DNA of 64,000 nucleotides, taken from NCBI GenBank assembly GCA_024280835.1, contig JAJRPJ010000006.1, positions 213,656-277,655 on the forward strand. Direction: 5' to 3'. The stretch comes from Candidatus Zixiibacteriota bacterium (GTDB lineage Bacteria > Zixibacteria > MSB-5A5 > GN15 > JACZUZ01). How positions within the stretch are numbered: position 1 is the first letter of the stretch; each line of letters starts with the position of its first letter. Made by a program: the position numbers and the translations under genes. Shown here piece by piece: positions 28,997-38,700 of this stretch. The notes under the pieces are model-generated. The model saw only the letters and a list, made by a program, of their open reading frames with translations. It had not been told where the DNA came from and made no database searches.

Positions 28997-31900
28997 CGTA
29001 TCTTTTCCTCAGTTTTTACACTCACAGCGTGAGCAGGAGCATCTGTAAACCATTTGTAAATAGCAGGTAAAACCAGCAAAGTTAGAATAGTCGAAGTTAT
29101 CAATCCACCGACAACAACCGTTGCCAGTGGCCGTGGAACTTCACTACCAATTCCACTAGCTAAGAGCAAAGGAGCCAGCCCCAAGCCAGTAGTTACAGCT
29201 GTCATTAGCACTGGCCGCAGTCGTCTGCAAGCTCCGTGGAAACATGCCTCGGAAATTGAATATCCCTCTTTGACTAATTGATTAAAATACGTCACCAATA
29301 CGATGCCATTTAGAAGAGCTATTCCAAACAAAGCGATAAAGCCAACTGACGCAGGCACAGATAAGTTCTGTCCAGTAACCCATAACCCAACAATTCCACC
29401 GACTAAAGCTAGTGGCAAATTGAGAAATATCAATAATGAGTTCTTGATTGAATTGAAACTCGAAAATAGCAAGAAGAAAACGACCAACAAAGTAATAGGA
29501 ATCACTACTGCTAGTCTTGCATTCGCCTCCTGTTGAAGGCGGAACTGACCACCCCATGTTGTGAAATACCCTGTAGGTAAAGTAATGCTCTCGTCGATAG
29601 CCAACTGAGCGTCTTCAACAAATGAAGTTATATCTCGACCAGTGACATTGCACCCAATCGTAATAAAGCGCTGATTGTTCTCGCGAGTAATTTGACGAGG
29701 ACCAACTATTTGCTCAATTGAAACCAATTCGTGTAGCGGAATTCTGGCTCCGTCAGGAGTTGGAACCAAGATTTGTCCAATTGCCTCTGGCGTGTTGCGG
29801 TATTCTTCAACATAACGGACCCGAATATCGAAGCGTTTTACTCCTTCAAATATTTGGCCAGCATTTTCTCCACCGACCGCAGCCTTAATGACCTCCTGCA
29901 CATCAGCTACGTTAATACCATAACGAGCGATGGCTTGCCGATCAACTTTCATCAACAATTGCGGAGTACCTGAAACTTGGTCAGGTAGGACATCAGTGGC
30001 CCCAGGAACATCGTTAACTATTGCCGCTATTTCATCGGCAATCAATTTCAATGAATCAAGATCGTCGCCAAAAACTTTTATAGCCAATTCCGCTCGCACT
30101 CCCTCAAGCAATTCATCAACTGTCATTTGAATCGGCTGAGTAAAGTTCGTCAAAACTCCAGGGATAGAGCCAACTTTGTCACGTATATGGTCTTGCAGGC
30201 CTTCCTGAGTGCTGGCGGCAACCCACTGCTCCCTTGGCTTGAGAATAATGTACATCTCAGCGCTGTTAATCGGGTCAGTGTGCGCTCCAACTTCTCCACG
30301 CCCGATTCTGGTGACGACAGCAGTGATGTCCTCAAGTTTCTTCAAACGCCGTTCAACGATTTGCGTAATACGGGTACTCTCCGTTAACGAAATTGATGGC
30401 GCCATAGTCAAGCGGAGCACAAGTGAACCCTCCTGCAAAGTCGGAGTGAATTCCGAACCAAGCCGAGGATAAATAACACCGCCAACGATTGTCAGTGAAA
30501 CAGCCAAAGCCAAAGCCAAGAAACGTCTGCCAATCATAAACCGTAAAATTGGCCTATAAGGAATTAGTAGCCAGCGAATCAACCCTCTCTCTTCACTGTC
30601 TTTGACTGAAGCGTCTTTAACTGAAGTGTCTGTGATTGAAGAATCTTTAACTGAACTGTTATTGCCTGTGTCCTTGTTCTTTGGGCGGCGCATAAAAAAC
30701 GACGACAACACAGGCGCTATGAATAAAGCAAAAATCAAAGCGCCAAGCATCGCCAGCGCTACGGTATAGGCCAGTGGTTTGAAGGTCTTGCCTTCCACAC
30801 CAGAGAGAGTGAACAGAGGAAGAAAAACAACGATAATGATGAAAATCGCAAAGGCGATCGGCCGACCCACTTCTTTACAAGCGCGGGCGACAACGTGAAC
30901 GCGAGACTCCGATGGCTCCGAACTGCGCAACAGTCTCTCAGTGTTTTCAACCATCACGACAGCGCCGTCAACAAGCATTCCGATAGCAATCGCCAAACCG
31001 CCAAAGGACATCAAGTTAGCAGAAATACCAAATTGTTTCATCCCAATGAAAGCAAAGAGGACTGAAAACGGAATTGATAGAGCAACTACCACACTCGGGC
31101 GCAAACTCCCCCAAAAAACCATCAAAATCAAAACTACCAATACCATACCTATTAGCAGAGCGTCGGTGACAGTCTTAACACAAGCCGCCACTAAAGTCTT
31201 TTGTTCGTAATATGGAATTATCTTGATTCCAGCTGGTAGTAGCTTATTGATCTCTATCATTTTGGCTTCAACCGCCTCAATCACAGTCGATGAATTAGCG
31301 CCAAGCAATTTGACAACCATACCAGAGACAACTTCACTAACACCATTGAACGTCTGCACACCGCGGCGAATTGCGCCACCAATTTTGACATCCGCAATTT
31401 GACTCAAAAATATTGGGGTGCCATCTTCCGACTTAACGACAATGTTCTTAAGGTCATCAGTAGTATAAGCGAGTCCAACTGAGCGCACTATTAGCTCTTC
31501 TGCATCACGTTCGATAAACTGAGCGCCAACATTCAAATTATTAGCCCGAATAGTAGCGATAAGGTCCTTGAGTGATACGTCATAACGAAGTAGTCCAGCA
31601 GGATCCACATCAATTTGAAATTGTTTCTCAAAGCCGCCAATACCCAAAACCTCCGTTACACCAGGCACTGTCTGTAGATGGAACTTAACCAGCCAATCTT
31701 GAATACTGCGCAATTCTTCTAGGCTGTAATTACCAGTTTCGTCATCGAGGTAATAAAATAGGATCAATCCCATTCCTGTTGAAATTGGTCCCATCGCTGG
31801 CTCACCAAAACCATCTGGGATGTTCTCTCGCGCCTCTTGCAAGCGTTCGTCAACCAGCCGCCTAGCAAAATAGATATCAACATCATCTTCAAAATAGACG

Positions 31901-32181
31901 TTGACCACCGAAAGCCCAAAGTTTGATACCGAACGTATTTTGGCAATACTCGGTAACCCATTCATAGCCGCTTCAACAGGATAAGTAATATATTGCTCTA
32001 TCTCCTCTGGAGCCAAGCCGTCAGTAGTCGTGAATATTTGCACTAGCTTTGGCGAAACATCAGGAAAAGCATCAATAGGTAATTGTTGGTAACTGTAATA
32101 CCCAGCTACAGTAATCAAGCCACCAAAAACCAGAGCTAGCATGCGATTCTGTAATGAAGAATCTATAAGTTTTTCTAACAT
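28993..32181 (-). CDS. Heavy-metal efflux RND permease (CusA/CzcA family)
   Basis: FGGLITVAGYYSYQQLPIDAFPDVSPKLVQIFT; GMLVDGAVVMVENTER; RND architecture. Confidence 0.95.
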   Translation of the reverse strand: MLEKLIDSSLQNRMLALVFGGLITVAGYYSYQQLPIDAFPDVSPKLVQIFTTTDGLAPEEIEQYITYPVEAAMNGLPSIAKIRSVSNFGLSVVNVYFEDDVDIYFARRLVDERLQEARENIPDGFGEPAMGPISTGMGLILFYYLDDETGNYSLEELRSIQDWLVKFHLQTVPGVTEVLGIGGFEKQFQIDVDPAGLLRYDVSLKDLIATIRANNLNVGAQFIERDAEELIVRSVGLAYTTDDLKNIVVKSEDGTPIFLSQIADVKIGGAIRRGVQTFNGVSEVVSGMVVKLLGANSSTVIEAVEAKMIEINKLLPAGIKIIPYYEQKTLVAACVKTVTDALLIGMVLVVLILMVFWGSLRPSVVVALSIPFSVLFAFIGMKQFGISANLMSFGGLAIAIGMLVDGAVVMVENTERLLRSSEPSESRVHVVARACKEVGRPIAFAIFIIIVVFLPLFTLSGVEGKTFKPLAYTVALAMLGALIFALFIAPVLSSFFMRRPKNKDTGNNSSVKDSSITDTSVKDASVKDSEERGLIRWLLIPYRPILRFMIGRRFLALALAVSLTIVGGVIYPRLGSEFTPTLQEGSLVLRLTMAPSISLTESTRITQIVERRLKKLEDITAVVTRIGRGEVGAHTDPINSAEMYIILKPREQWVAASTQEGLQDHIRDKVGSIPGVLTNFTQPIQMTVDELLEGVRAELAIKVFGDDLDSLKLIADEIAAIVNDVPGATDVLPDQVSGTPQLLMKVDRQAIARYGINVADVQEVIKAAVGGENAGQIFEGVKRFDIRVRYVEEYRNTPEAIGQILVPTPDGARIPLHELVSIEQIVGPRQITRENNQRFITIGCNVTGRDITSFVEDAQLAIDESITLPTGYFTTWGGQFRLQQEANARLAVVIPITLLVVFFLLFSSFNSIKNSLLIFLNLPLALVGGIVGLWVTGQNLSVPASVGFIALFGIALLNGIVLVTYFNQLVKEGYSISEACFHGACRRLRPVLMTAVTTGLGLAPLLLASGIGSEVPRPLATVVVGGLITSTILTLLVLPAIYKWFTDAPAHAVSVKTEEKIR

Positions 32182-32200
32182 TATTTATTGTCCCTTTCCG

Positions 32201-33163
32201 CTAGTGGCTGTGACCACCGCTTAGTGAACTTTTTTCAAGCTCGGCTTTGAGTGTGAAGCCACCTTGGCTGACATATTCTTGGCCTGTCTTTAGCCCAGAA
32301 AGGATTTCAACAGATGTTAGATCACGGCGCCCAATCTTAACTGGAATTGGCACAAAGCCAGCGGTCGTCCTTACAAAGACAACATCAGCGCCTTCAAATT
32401 GTTGTATTGACGATTTGGGTACAACCAAATCTGCCGAATCCACACTGGCGACAACTTTGCCTTCCACAAAAAGTCCAGGTCGCCAATTACGTTCAGAATT
32501 GGCGATGACAATGCGAGCCGTTGTGGTCCGTGTATGCTCATCAACTATTGGTGAGAGATAATAAATATAGCCAGTCGTATTTGCGAACTCCTGACCCGCA
32601 GAAATAGTCACCTGCTGTCCAACTTTTATGTGTGACAAATGCATTTGATAAATGGTAAGATTAACCCAAACAGTATCAAGATCGGCAACCACAAACACGG
32701 GCCCTTCGGTTGAGCGAACTTCACCGATAGTGATATGCTTTTCAATAACAACTCCATCCATAAGAGATTTGATTTCATAATCCACCAAACTCTCATTACT
32801 CTCGATAACAGCCAAAACTTCTCCGACTTCGACTCTATCTCCCAAATGTTTATTAACCTTCTTGACTACTCCAGAAAATCTAGGGGTAATGTGGGACAGT
32901 CTGTCATAATTGACTACCACTTCACCTAGTACAGTAATCTCTTTTCGCAATACACCTGAACCAGCTGTCGAAAGAACAATGCTGAATTCCGCAAGCTCTG
33001 TTGATGACAATGTAACCAGATCATGCTGCTCGGAAGACTCCTCGTGATCATCATGATCATCACCAGCGATAGCGGTTGGTGGCGCTAGGAAAATTATTGC
33101 GGACAGCACACAGGGCGCAATCGTATTTCGTAAATGCAGCCTTGAAAATGATTTGTAGCTCAT
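32201..33163 (-). CDS. RND efflux periplasmic adaptor (MFP/HlyD-like, CusB/CzcB type)
   Basis: ITPRFSGVVKKVNKHLGDRVEVGEVLAVIES lipoyl-like hairpin; His/Asp-rich N-terminus; GGHSH C-terminus. Confidence 0.9.
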   Translation of the reverse strand: MSYKSFSRLHLRNTIAPCVLSAIIFLAPPTAIAGDDHDDHEESSEQHDLVTLSSTELAEFSIVLSTAGSGVLRKEITVLGEVVVNYDRLSHITPRFSGVVKKVNKHLGDRVEVGEVLAVIESNESLVDYEIKSLMDGVVIEKHITIGEVRSTEGPVFVVADLDTVWVNLTIYQMHLSHIKVGQQVTISAGQEFANTTGYIYYLSPIVDEHTRTTTARIVIANSERNWRPGLFVEGKVVASVDSADLVVPKSSIQQFEGADVVFVRTTAGFVPIPVKIGRRDLTSVEILSGLKTGQEYVSQGGFTLKAELEKSSLSGGHSH

Positions 33164-33189
33164 TGATTATACCTTCTAATTATAGAGTC

Positions 33190-34527
33190 CTAATTGATAA
33201 TCACGCCGAGCAATAGCTCCAGAGAGATAATTTCTTGACGGATAGATAAATTGATATCGTTTAGTTCAAATCGTAGATTTATAAGTTTACGCTGGGCTTC
33301 AAGAAGAAGTGAGTACGGAATACGACCTCTAGAATAGGCTATTTTTAGAGTGTTAAACATCTCCTCTGTCTTGGGCAATAGGGCATCCTCAATCACAGTA
33401 TAGCGTGATACCAAGAGCGCAATCTGACGCTGGATAGTTTCAAATGTCGCCTTGGCGTTAATCAACGCTAACTCTTTCTCCAATCGCAAAGCATCGCTGC
33501 TAGTTCTCAACGATGCGCTGAGTCCTTGGTTGCGATTGAATAATGGCAAAGGAATTCCAGCCCCGAAAATAAATGTAGTGGCATTAATGGACTCCAAACG
33601 CTTAACACCGCCGCTAAACGTTATTCCCGGCCTTGAGTCGGTCTTTGCAAGATTAAGTCGAGCTGTGAGGGTTTGCTTTTGATAATTGAGAATGTGAATT
33701 TCTCGACTATCGTTCAAAAGAGCTCTAAATTGTTCTAACTCAGGAAATGATTGCAAACCATCTGATGATTGCTTCACAGAAAAATCTGTCACAGAGATGC
33801 CCCAAAGTGACGATAGTTGCGTCTTGGCCGTCTTGAGCTCAGCCTCTGCTTGGTACAGATTCATTTCCGCTCTTTCAAATTCCAACTCGCTAAACAATAA
33901 TTCGGACTTAAGGGTCGCGCCCTTATTGACACGCAGCCTAGTCGACTCGACTATTTCCCGAGCTATTCCTAGAGCCTCAATAGAGAGAGTAACACGCAAT
34001 TGTGCATGAACAACGCGCGAGAATCGTTCAACTGTTGTAGCATGAACGCCGAAAGCCGTCAATAGAGCCTCTAGCTGAATCTCCTTAGATTCTGCTTTGG
34101 CTAGATTCTTGCGCCCACCACGTTTTCCCCAAAAGTCAAATTCTTGCGATAAAGTGACACTAGTTTCTGATTCTCCAAACCCAGAAATGTTACCGCCGAA
34201 ATCTTCAGTCCCAATTCCAAGAACAGGGTTGGGCCGCAAACCTGCTTGAACAATCAAACCCTCCGAGGCCCGAATTCTCTTGAGACTTGCCTGCAAAGCC
34301 AGATTGTCTCTGGCAACCAAACTAAGAGCCTCAACTAAACCGAGGGAGTCTGGCAAGGGTTTGCCGAGTTGAGGAAGGTTGATAAATGGATTGTCCCACT
34401 GTCCAGTTGGCAATTGATTTTCAGCGGAACAAACAGTTGGCGATATTGCCATAACTGAAACAACAACCACAACAGAGATAACAGATTCCAACTTAGATCG
34501 AATAAATGAATACATTCGTTTATGCAT
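33190..34527 (-). CDS. TolC-family outer membrane efflux protein (CusC/CzcC type)
   Basis: LSLVARDNLALQASLKRIRASEGLIVQAGLRPNPVLGIGTEDFGGN; coiled-coil architecture; operon position. Confidence 0.9.
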   Translation of the reverse strand: MHKRMYSFIRSKLESVISVVVVVSVMAISPTVCSAENQLPTGQWDNPFINLPQLGKPLPDSLGLVEALSLVARDNLALQASLKRIRASEGLIVQAGLRPNPVLGIGTEDFGGNISGFGESETSVTLSQEFDFWGKRGGRKNLAKAESKEIQLEALLTAFGVHATTVERFSRVVHAQLRVTLSIEALGIAREIVESTRLRVNKGATLKSELLFSELEFERAEMNLYQAEAELKTAKTQLSSLWGISVTDFSVKQSSDGLQSFPELEQFRALLNDSREIHILNYQKQTLTARLNLAKTDSRPGITFSGGVKRLESINATTFIFGAGIPLPLFNRNQGLSASLRTSSDALRLEKELALINAKATFETIQRQIALLVSRYTVIEDALLPKTEEMFNTLKIAYSRGRIPYSLLLEAQRKLINLRFELNDINLSIRQEIISLELLLGVIIN

Positions 34528-34666
34528 AAATAATACTTTCTCGCGAAGCGAATTTTAGAAAGACAATTGATTTGGTTTGGCGCTCGGTACAATAAACACC
34601 ATAGAGAAACCGTCACGAAACAATGGTTTCAGCAGGAATCAAATTTTGGAAAGATAGGGGAAAGAA

Positions 34667-35125
34667 TCAGCAGATGAGAATAGTTGCGCGGAGAGCGACT
34701 TGCGAAACAGTCAGAAACGGAGGCTCAACAAGCCTTCTGTATTCAATGGAAGAGGTAGATCCCAGTTCTACAAGGCAGAGTTGAGAAATTAGATTATATA
34801 ATATGGGAGTCAAGTCCCGTGAACGCTTTTGATTGTGCTTAATCGAAAGCAAGCTCAAAACTTCAATATCATTGCAGTCACCACAATCGGAGTCCTCATG
34901 GCAATTAGCTTCAAAGCAATCACCTTCAAAACATAGATTGTCCTCGTGATAAACCGCGATTAGCTCTGAAGGCTCCACTGTGCAGCAAGGTTCGATAGCT
35001 TGTTCAATCTTAGAATGGCCATCATCGCTAAGACAAAGAATGCTACTGCCAGATGAGACAGAATACGAAAAACCAAGTATGGATATCAAAATCCAAGCTG
35101 TATATATTCTTCTGGCTTTCTTCAT
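34667..35125 (-). CDS. Small exported Cys/His/Asp-rich protein at head of the efflux operon
   Basis: Signal-like N-terminus followed by CLSDDGHSKIEQAIEPCCTVEP...CFEGDCFEANCHEDSDCGDC. Confidence 0.6.
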   Translation of the reverse strand: MKKARRIYTAWILISILGFSYSVSSGSSILCLSDDGHSKIEQAIEPCCTVEPSELIAVYHEDNLCFEGDCFEANCHEDSDCGDCNDIEVLSLLSIKHNQKRSRDLTPILYNLISQLCLVELGSTSSIEYRRLVEPPFLTVSQVALRATILIC

Positions 35126-35730
35126 CAGTATTTTGCTTTAGAGTTCGTCTGAAATGATAGTAACTCAAATCGAATTAGTTGTCAATTATCTTATCGGTAG
35201 ATTTACAGATATCCCCAGCAGGATACCCATGAGAGTATCATACAACAGCGTTATACCACAATTGACCGAGTTAGTTCGAATCGAAATTTACGTTGAAATA
35301 GCTTGATAGACAACATGCAAAATGCCAGATATTGCTCGGTTTTAAAGACAATCTTGCGAATACACCCTTTTGATAACACTCTTTCAAGGACCGTCTATCA
35401 AAGACCCTCTCTGCTTGCCGATTCACTACGGCCCCACAAAACTTGTCATTTTTTGCAGTTATAGGAAATTTTGCAGTTATAGGAAACTATTTGCAAACTG
35501 AGTGTATAACTCACGGATACGAATTGCGTCGCCGGCGACTTCTGTGACGCTAATATACCTTTCTCTCAAAACCGCCTCTATTTATATATCCGCGTCACAA
35601 TTCTGAATAGTTTGTTTGACAACATAAAGTGTGCATATCGCTTAGTGCGCGGATATGCGCCCAAGTCACTATGTCTAGATTATTATGTCCAAATTATTAC
35701 GTTTATCTCTACTGAAGGGTGGGAAATTCT

Positions 35731-38700
35731 ATGAGTAAGTTTGCTAATGTCTTTGCTGTACAAAAATACAATTTATGGGTGAAAGTCAGCTTGATAGTTT
35801 TGTTGTTCATGCTTGTCAAAGTTGGTGTTTCTGGAGCGTTTTTTGGCTCACGAAACAATGACCTGCAAGTGGACGTCTTTCAACCTCTCGGAAAAACAAG
35901 CCGAACAACCAATATCACTATCATCTTCTCTGACGATGCTGTCGAAAAGAACGCTTTGGATAAAGTGTTGAAAGTTTCGCCATTGTTGATTGAGCCACCC
36001 ACATCTGGTGTCGCTCGATGGATAGAACGTAACACACTACGCTTCTTCCCCGATCATGAATTACTGCCAGCCACAAAATACAATGTGCGCCTGCAATCAT
36101 CTGAAGTCTTTGTCAAAGGCAGAAAGATCAAAGAAGGCCGAGTATTTACATTTGTCACACCTGAACTAAGTGTCAGACAAATTCGCTATCATCGAGAAAT
36201 CTCCCCACAAGTCCGTGGCTTCGCGCGACTAATCATAGATTTGACTTTCAACTATGCTGTCGACATTGATCAACTAAAAGGAAAACTAAAACTAAGAGGC
36301 AAGCGCCATGCCGAGGAGAAAAAACCAAATTATACCATAAAACCAACTGGCGCAGGAACCATCGGCTCCAAAGGCTGGAGTGACTATTCACGGAAAGTCA
36401 CCATCACAACAGAGCCAATCCGCATCACAGAGCGCCGCCAAGAATACCGTGTTTCAATCAGTGAGGGGCTCTCCTGTGACTCATGCTCATCGACAATGAG
36501 GACTACCTATTCCAAAGATGTTTTCATCAACCGCAAGCGAAAGTTGACAGTCAATCGACTTAGCTCGGGCGTAGAATCCCGAAAAGGAGTTATCTATTTA
36601 GATATGTCTGCTGTCATAGATCCAGAGGACGTTGCTAAACTAATCACAATTACTCCCAAAATTGATTTTCACATTAGAAGTCGACACAGCCGTCTAATCC
36701 TTCAAGGAGGATTCAAATCAGGAGAGACATATACAGTGACTCTCGAAGCGGGAGTGATTCTACTGGATGGCTCAGAGTTAGAGCGTGAGTTTTCCTCAAA
36801 GACAACCATCCCAGACCTTCCACCAAACATCAATTTTTCTTCGCGGGGAATCTACATGCCGACCAGCGGGTCGCGCTTACTGGAACTGCAAACAACCAAC
36901 ATAGATAACCTAACTTTGGAAGTTCAGAAAATATTTCCTAACAATCTCGTGCATGCTCTTGCTGGCGGCTACACCAATACCGGTCGCTATGGTCGACGCA
37001 ACCTCGCCCTAGTCGGTGTAGAGCATATGACAATGGACGCACAGCTGACCCATCAAAATAATATTCCTCTGAAAAGCGCAGTGGATGTTGGAACAATGAT
37101 TGGCTCTGACTCTCGCGGAGTGTTTCGCATCGTCGCTCATAGCAAAGACAGCCGCTGGATTAGTGACACAAGATTAGTAATGCTCACTGATATAGGTATC
37201 TCTGCGCGCATGTCCGACGACTATCTCATGGTCTGGACCTACTCGCTAAAAGCAGTGGAAAAACTATCTGGTGTTAAAATAACTCTCTGGAGTCGCAACA
37301 ACCAAAAACTACTAGAAAGTCAGACTAACGAGAGTGGGGCCGTGGTCTTCAATAAACTAGCGGACACACTCAGTGGATTTGAACCATATGTCATCACGGC
37401 GGAAATTGGCTCCGATCTCGCCTATATGCGTTTTAGTGACTGCGCGCTGGCAACCAATGATTTCGAAGTCGCTGGTCGTCCATATTTGACCTCTGGCTAT
37501 GAAGCCTTCGTCTATCTCGATAGAGGAGTCTATCGTCCAGGAGAAACCGCTCACATAGTGACAATGATACGCGATGTAAAAGTCCAGGCGCCCAAGCAGT
37601 TTCCGTTACTCATCAAAATAATTGATCCCACTGGCCGTGAATTCAAAACTATCAAAGTCACACCATCAGAAAACGGTCTCGCCGAAGTGGCTCTAGAAAT
37701 ACCGACGTTTGCTCGTACTGGAAAATATACAATCAAAGCCCTAATCGGAGAAGACTATCAAATCGGTTCGGAGTCATTCCAAGTCGAAGAGTTTGTGCCT
37801 GATAGAATAAAGACTACTCTCAGAGCCGATAAGACCAGCTACCAACCAGGAGAAACCATCGAAGCGACAGTGCGTGGACAATTCCTTTTTGGACCGCCAA
37901 CCGTCGGACACAGAGTCGGTGGACGAGTAACCATCGAGCGAGCAAAATTCAAATCACGTTCGTGGCCCGAGTTTTCCTTTGAGAATGTCAATAATCATTT
38001 CACCCGTCAGGATAAAGATTTTCCTTCAGCAAAATTGGATGACTCAGGGTTACACACATTTCGCTATACAATTCCAGATACGCTCAGAGCTCCATCAGCG
38101 CTAAAGGCTCTAATTTCTGGCGATGTCTATGAACAAGGCGGAAGAACTGTCAGCGCCTATACTGAAGTCAGCATCCATCCCTATCCGCGCTACTTAGGTA
38201 TCAAGCTAGAACTCGACGGCTACGCTAAACCAGATGTACCTGTCACAGCTCATCTTGTTGCTGTCTCTTCAGATGACAAAACTCTAAAGCTCGATAGCCT
38301 CACCGTCGAATTCTATCGCCTAGTTTATCATAGCTCATACAAAAGAGATAGCCGCGGTCGCTATAGATATTATTCTGAACTTGATGAGCAACTAGTAGAG
38401 TCAAAAAACATAGCTCTAAAAGATATGCCTCTAAAAGATATGCTTCTAAAAGATACAGACGCCCTCGTTCAATTTACACCCAAAGAGTATGGCAGCTACC
38501 GCATTATCGCCACAGACCCAAAAGGCGGACATTCAAGCTCAATCGATTTCTATTGCTCAGGTTGGGGATATGCGCCATGGTCAATGAGCAAACCAGACAA
38601 AATTGAAATTGAACTCGATAAGAAATCATACCGACCTGGCGACACTGCCATAGCGCAAATCCGCGGCCCATTCGGGGGAACATTGCTAATCACATTAGAA

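Noticed and set aside
28993-34527. Assigning Cu/Ag versus Co/Zn/Cd specificity (cus versus czc symbols) to the RND operon
   Set aside because: The GMLVDGAVVMVEN motif and His-rich adaptor do not decide the substrate by eye, so gene symbols were left blank.
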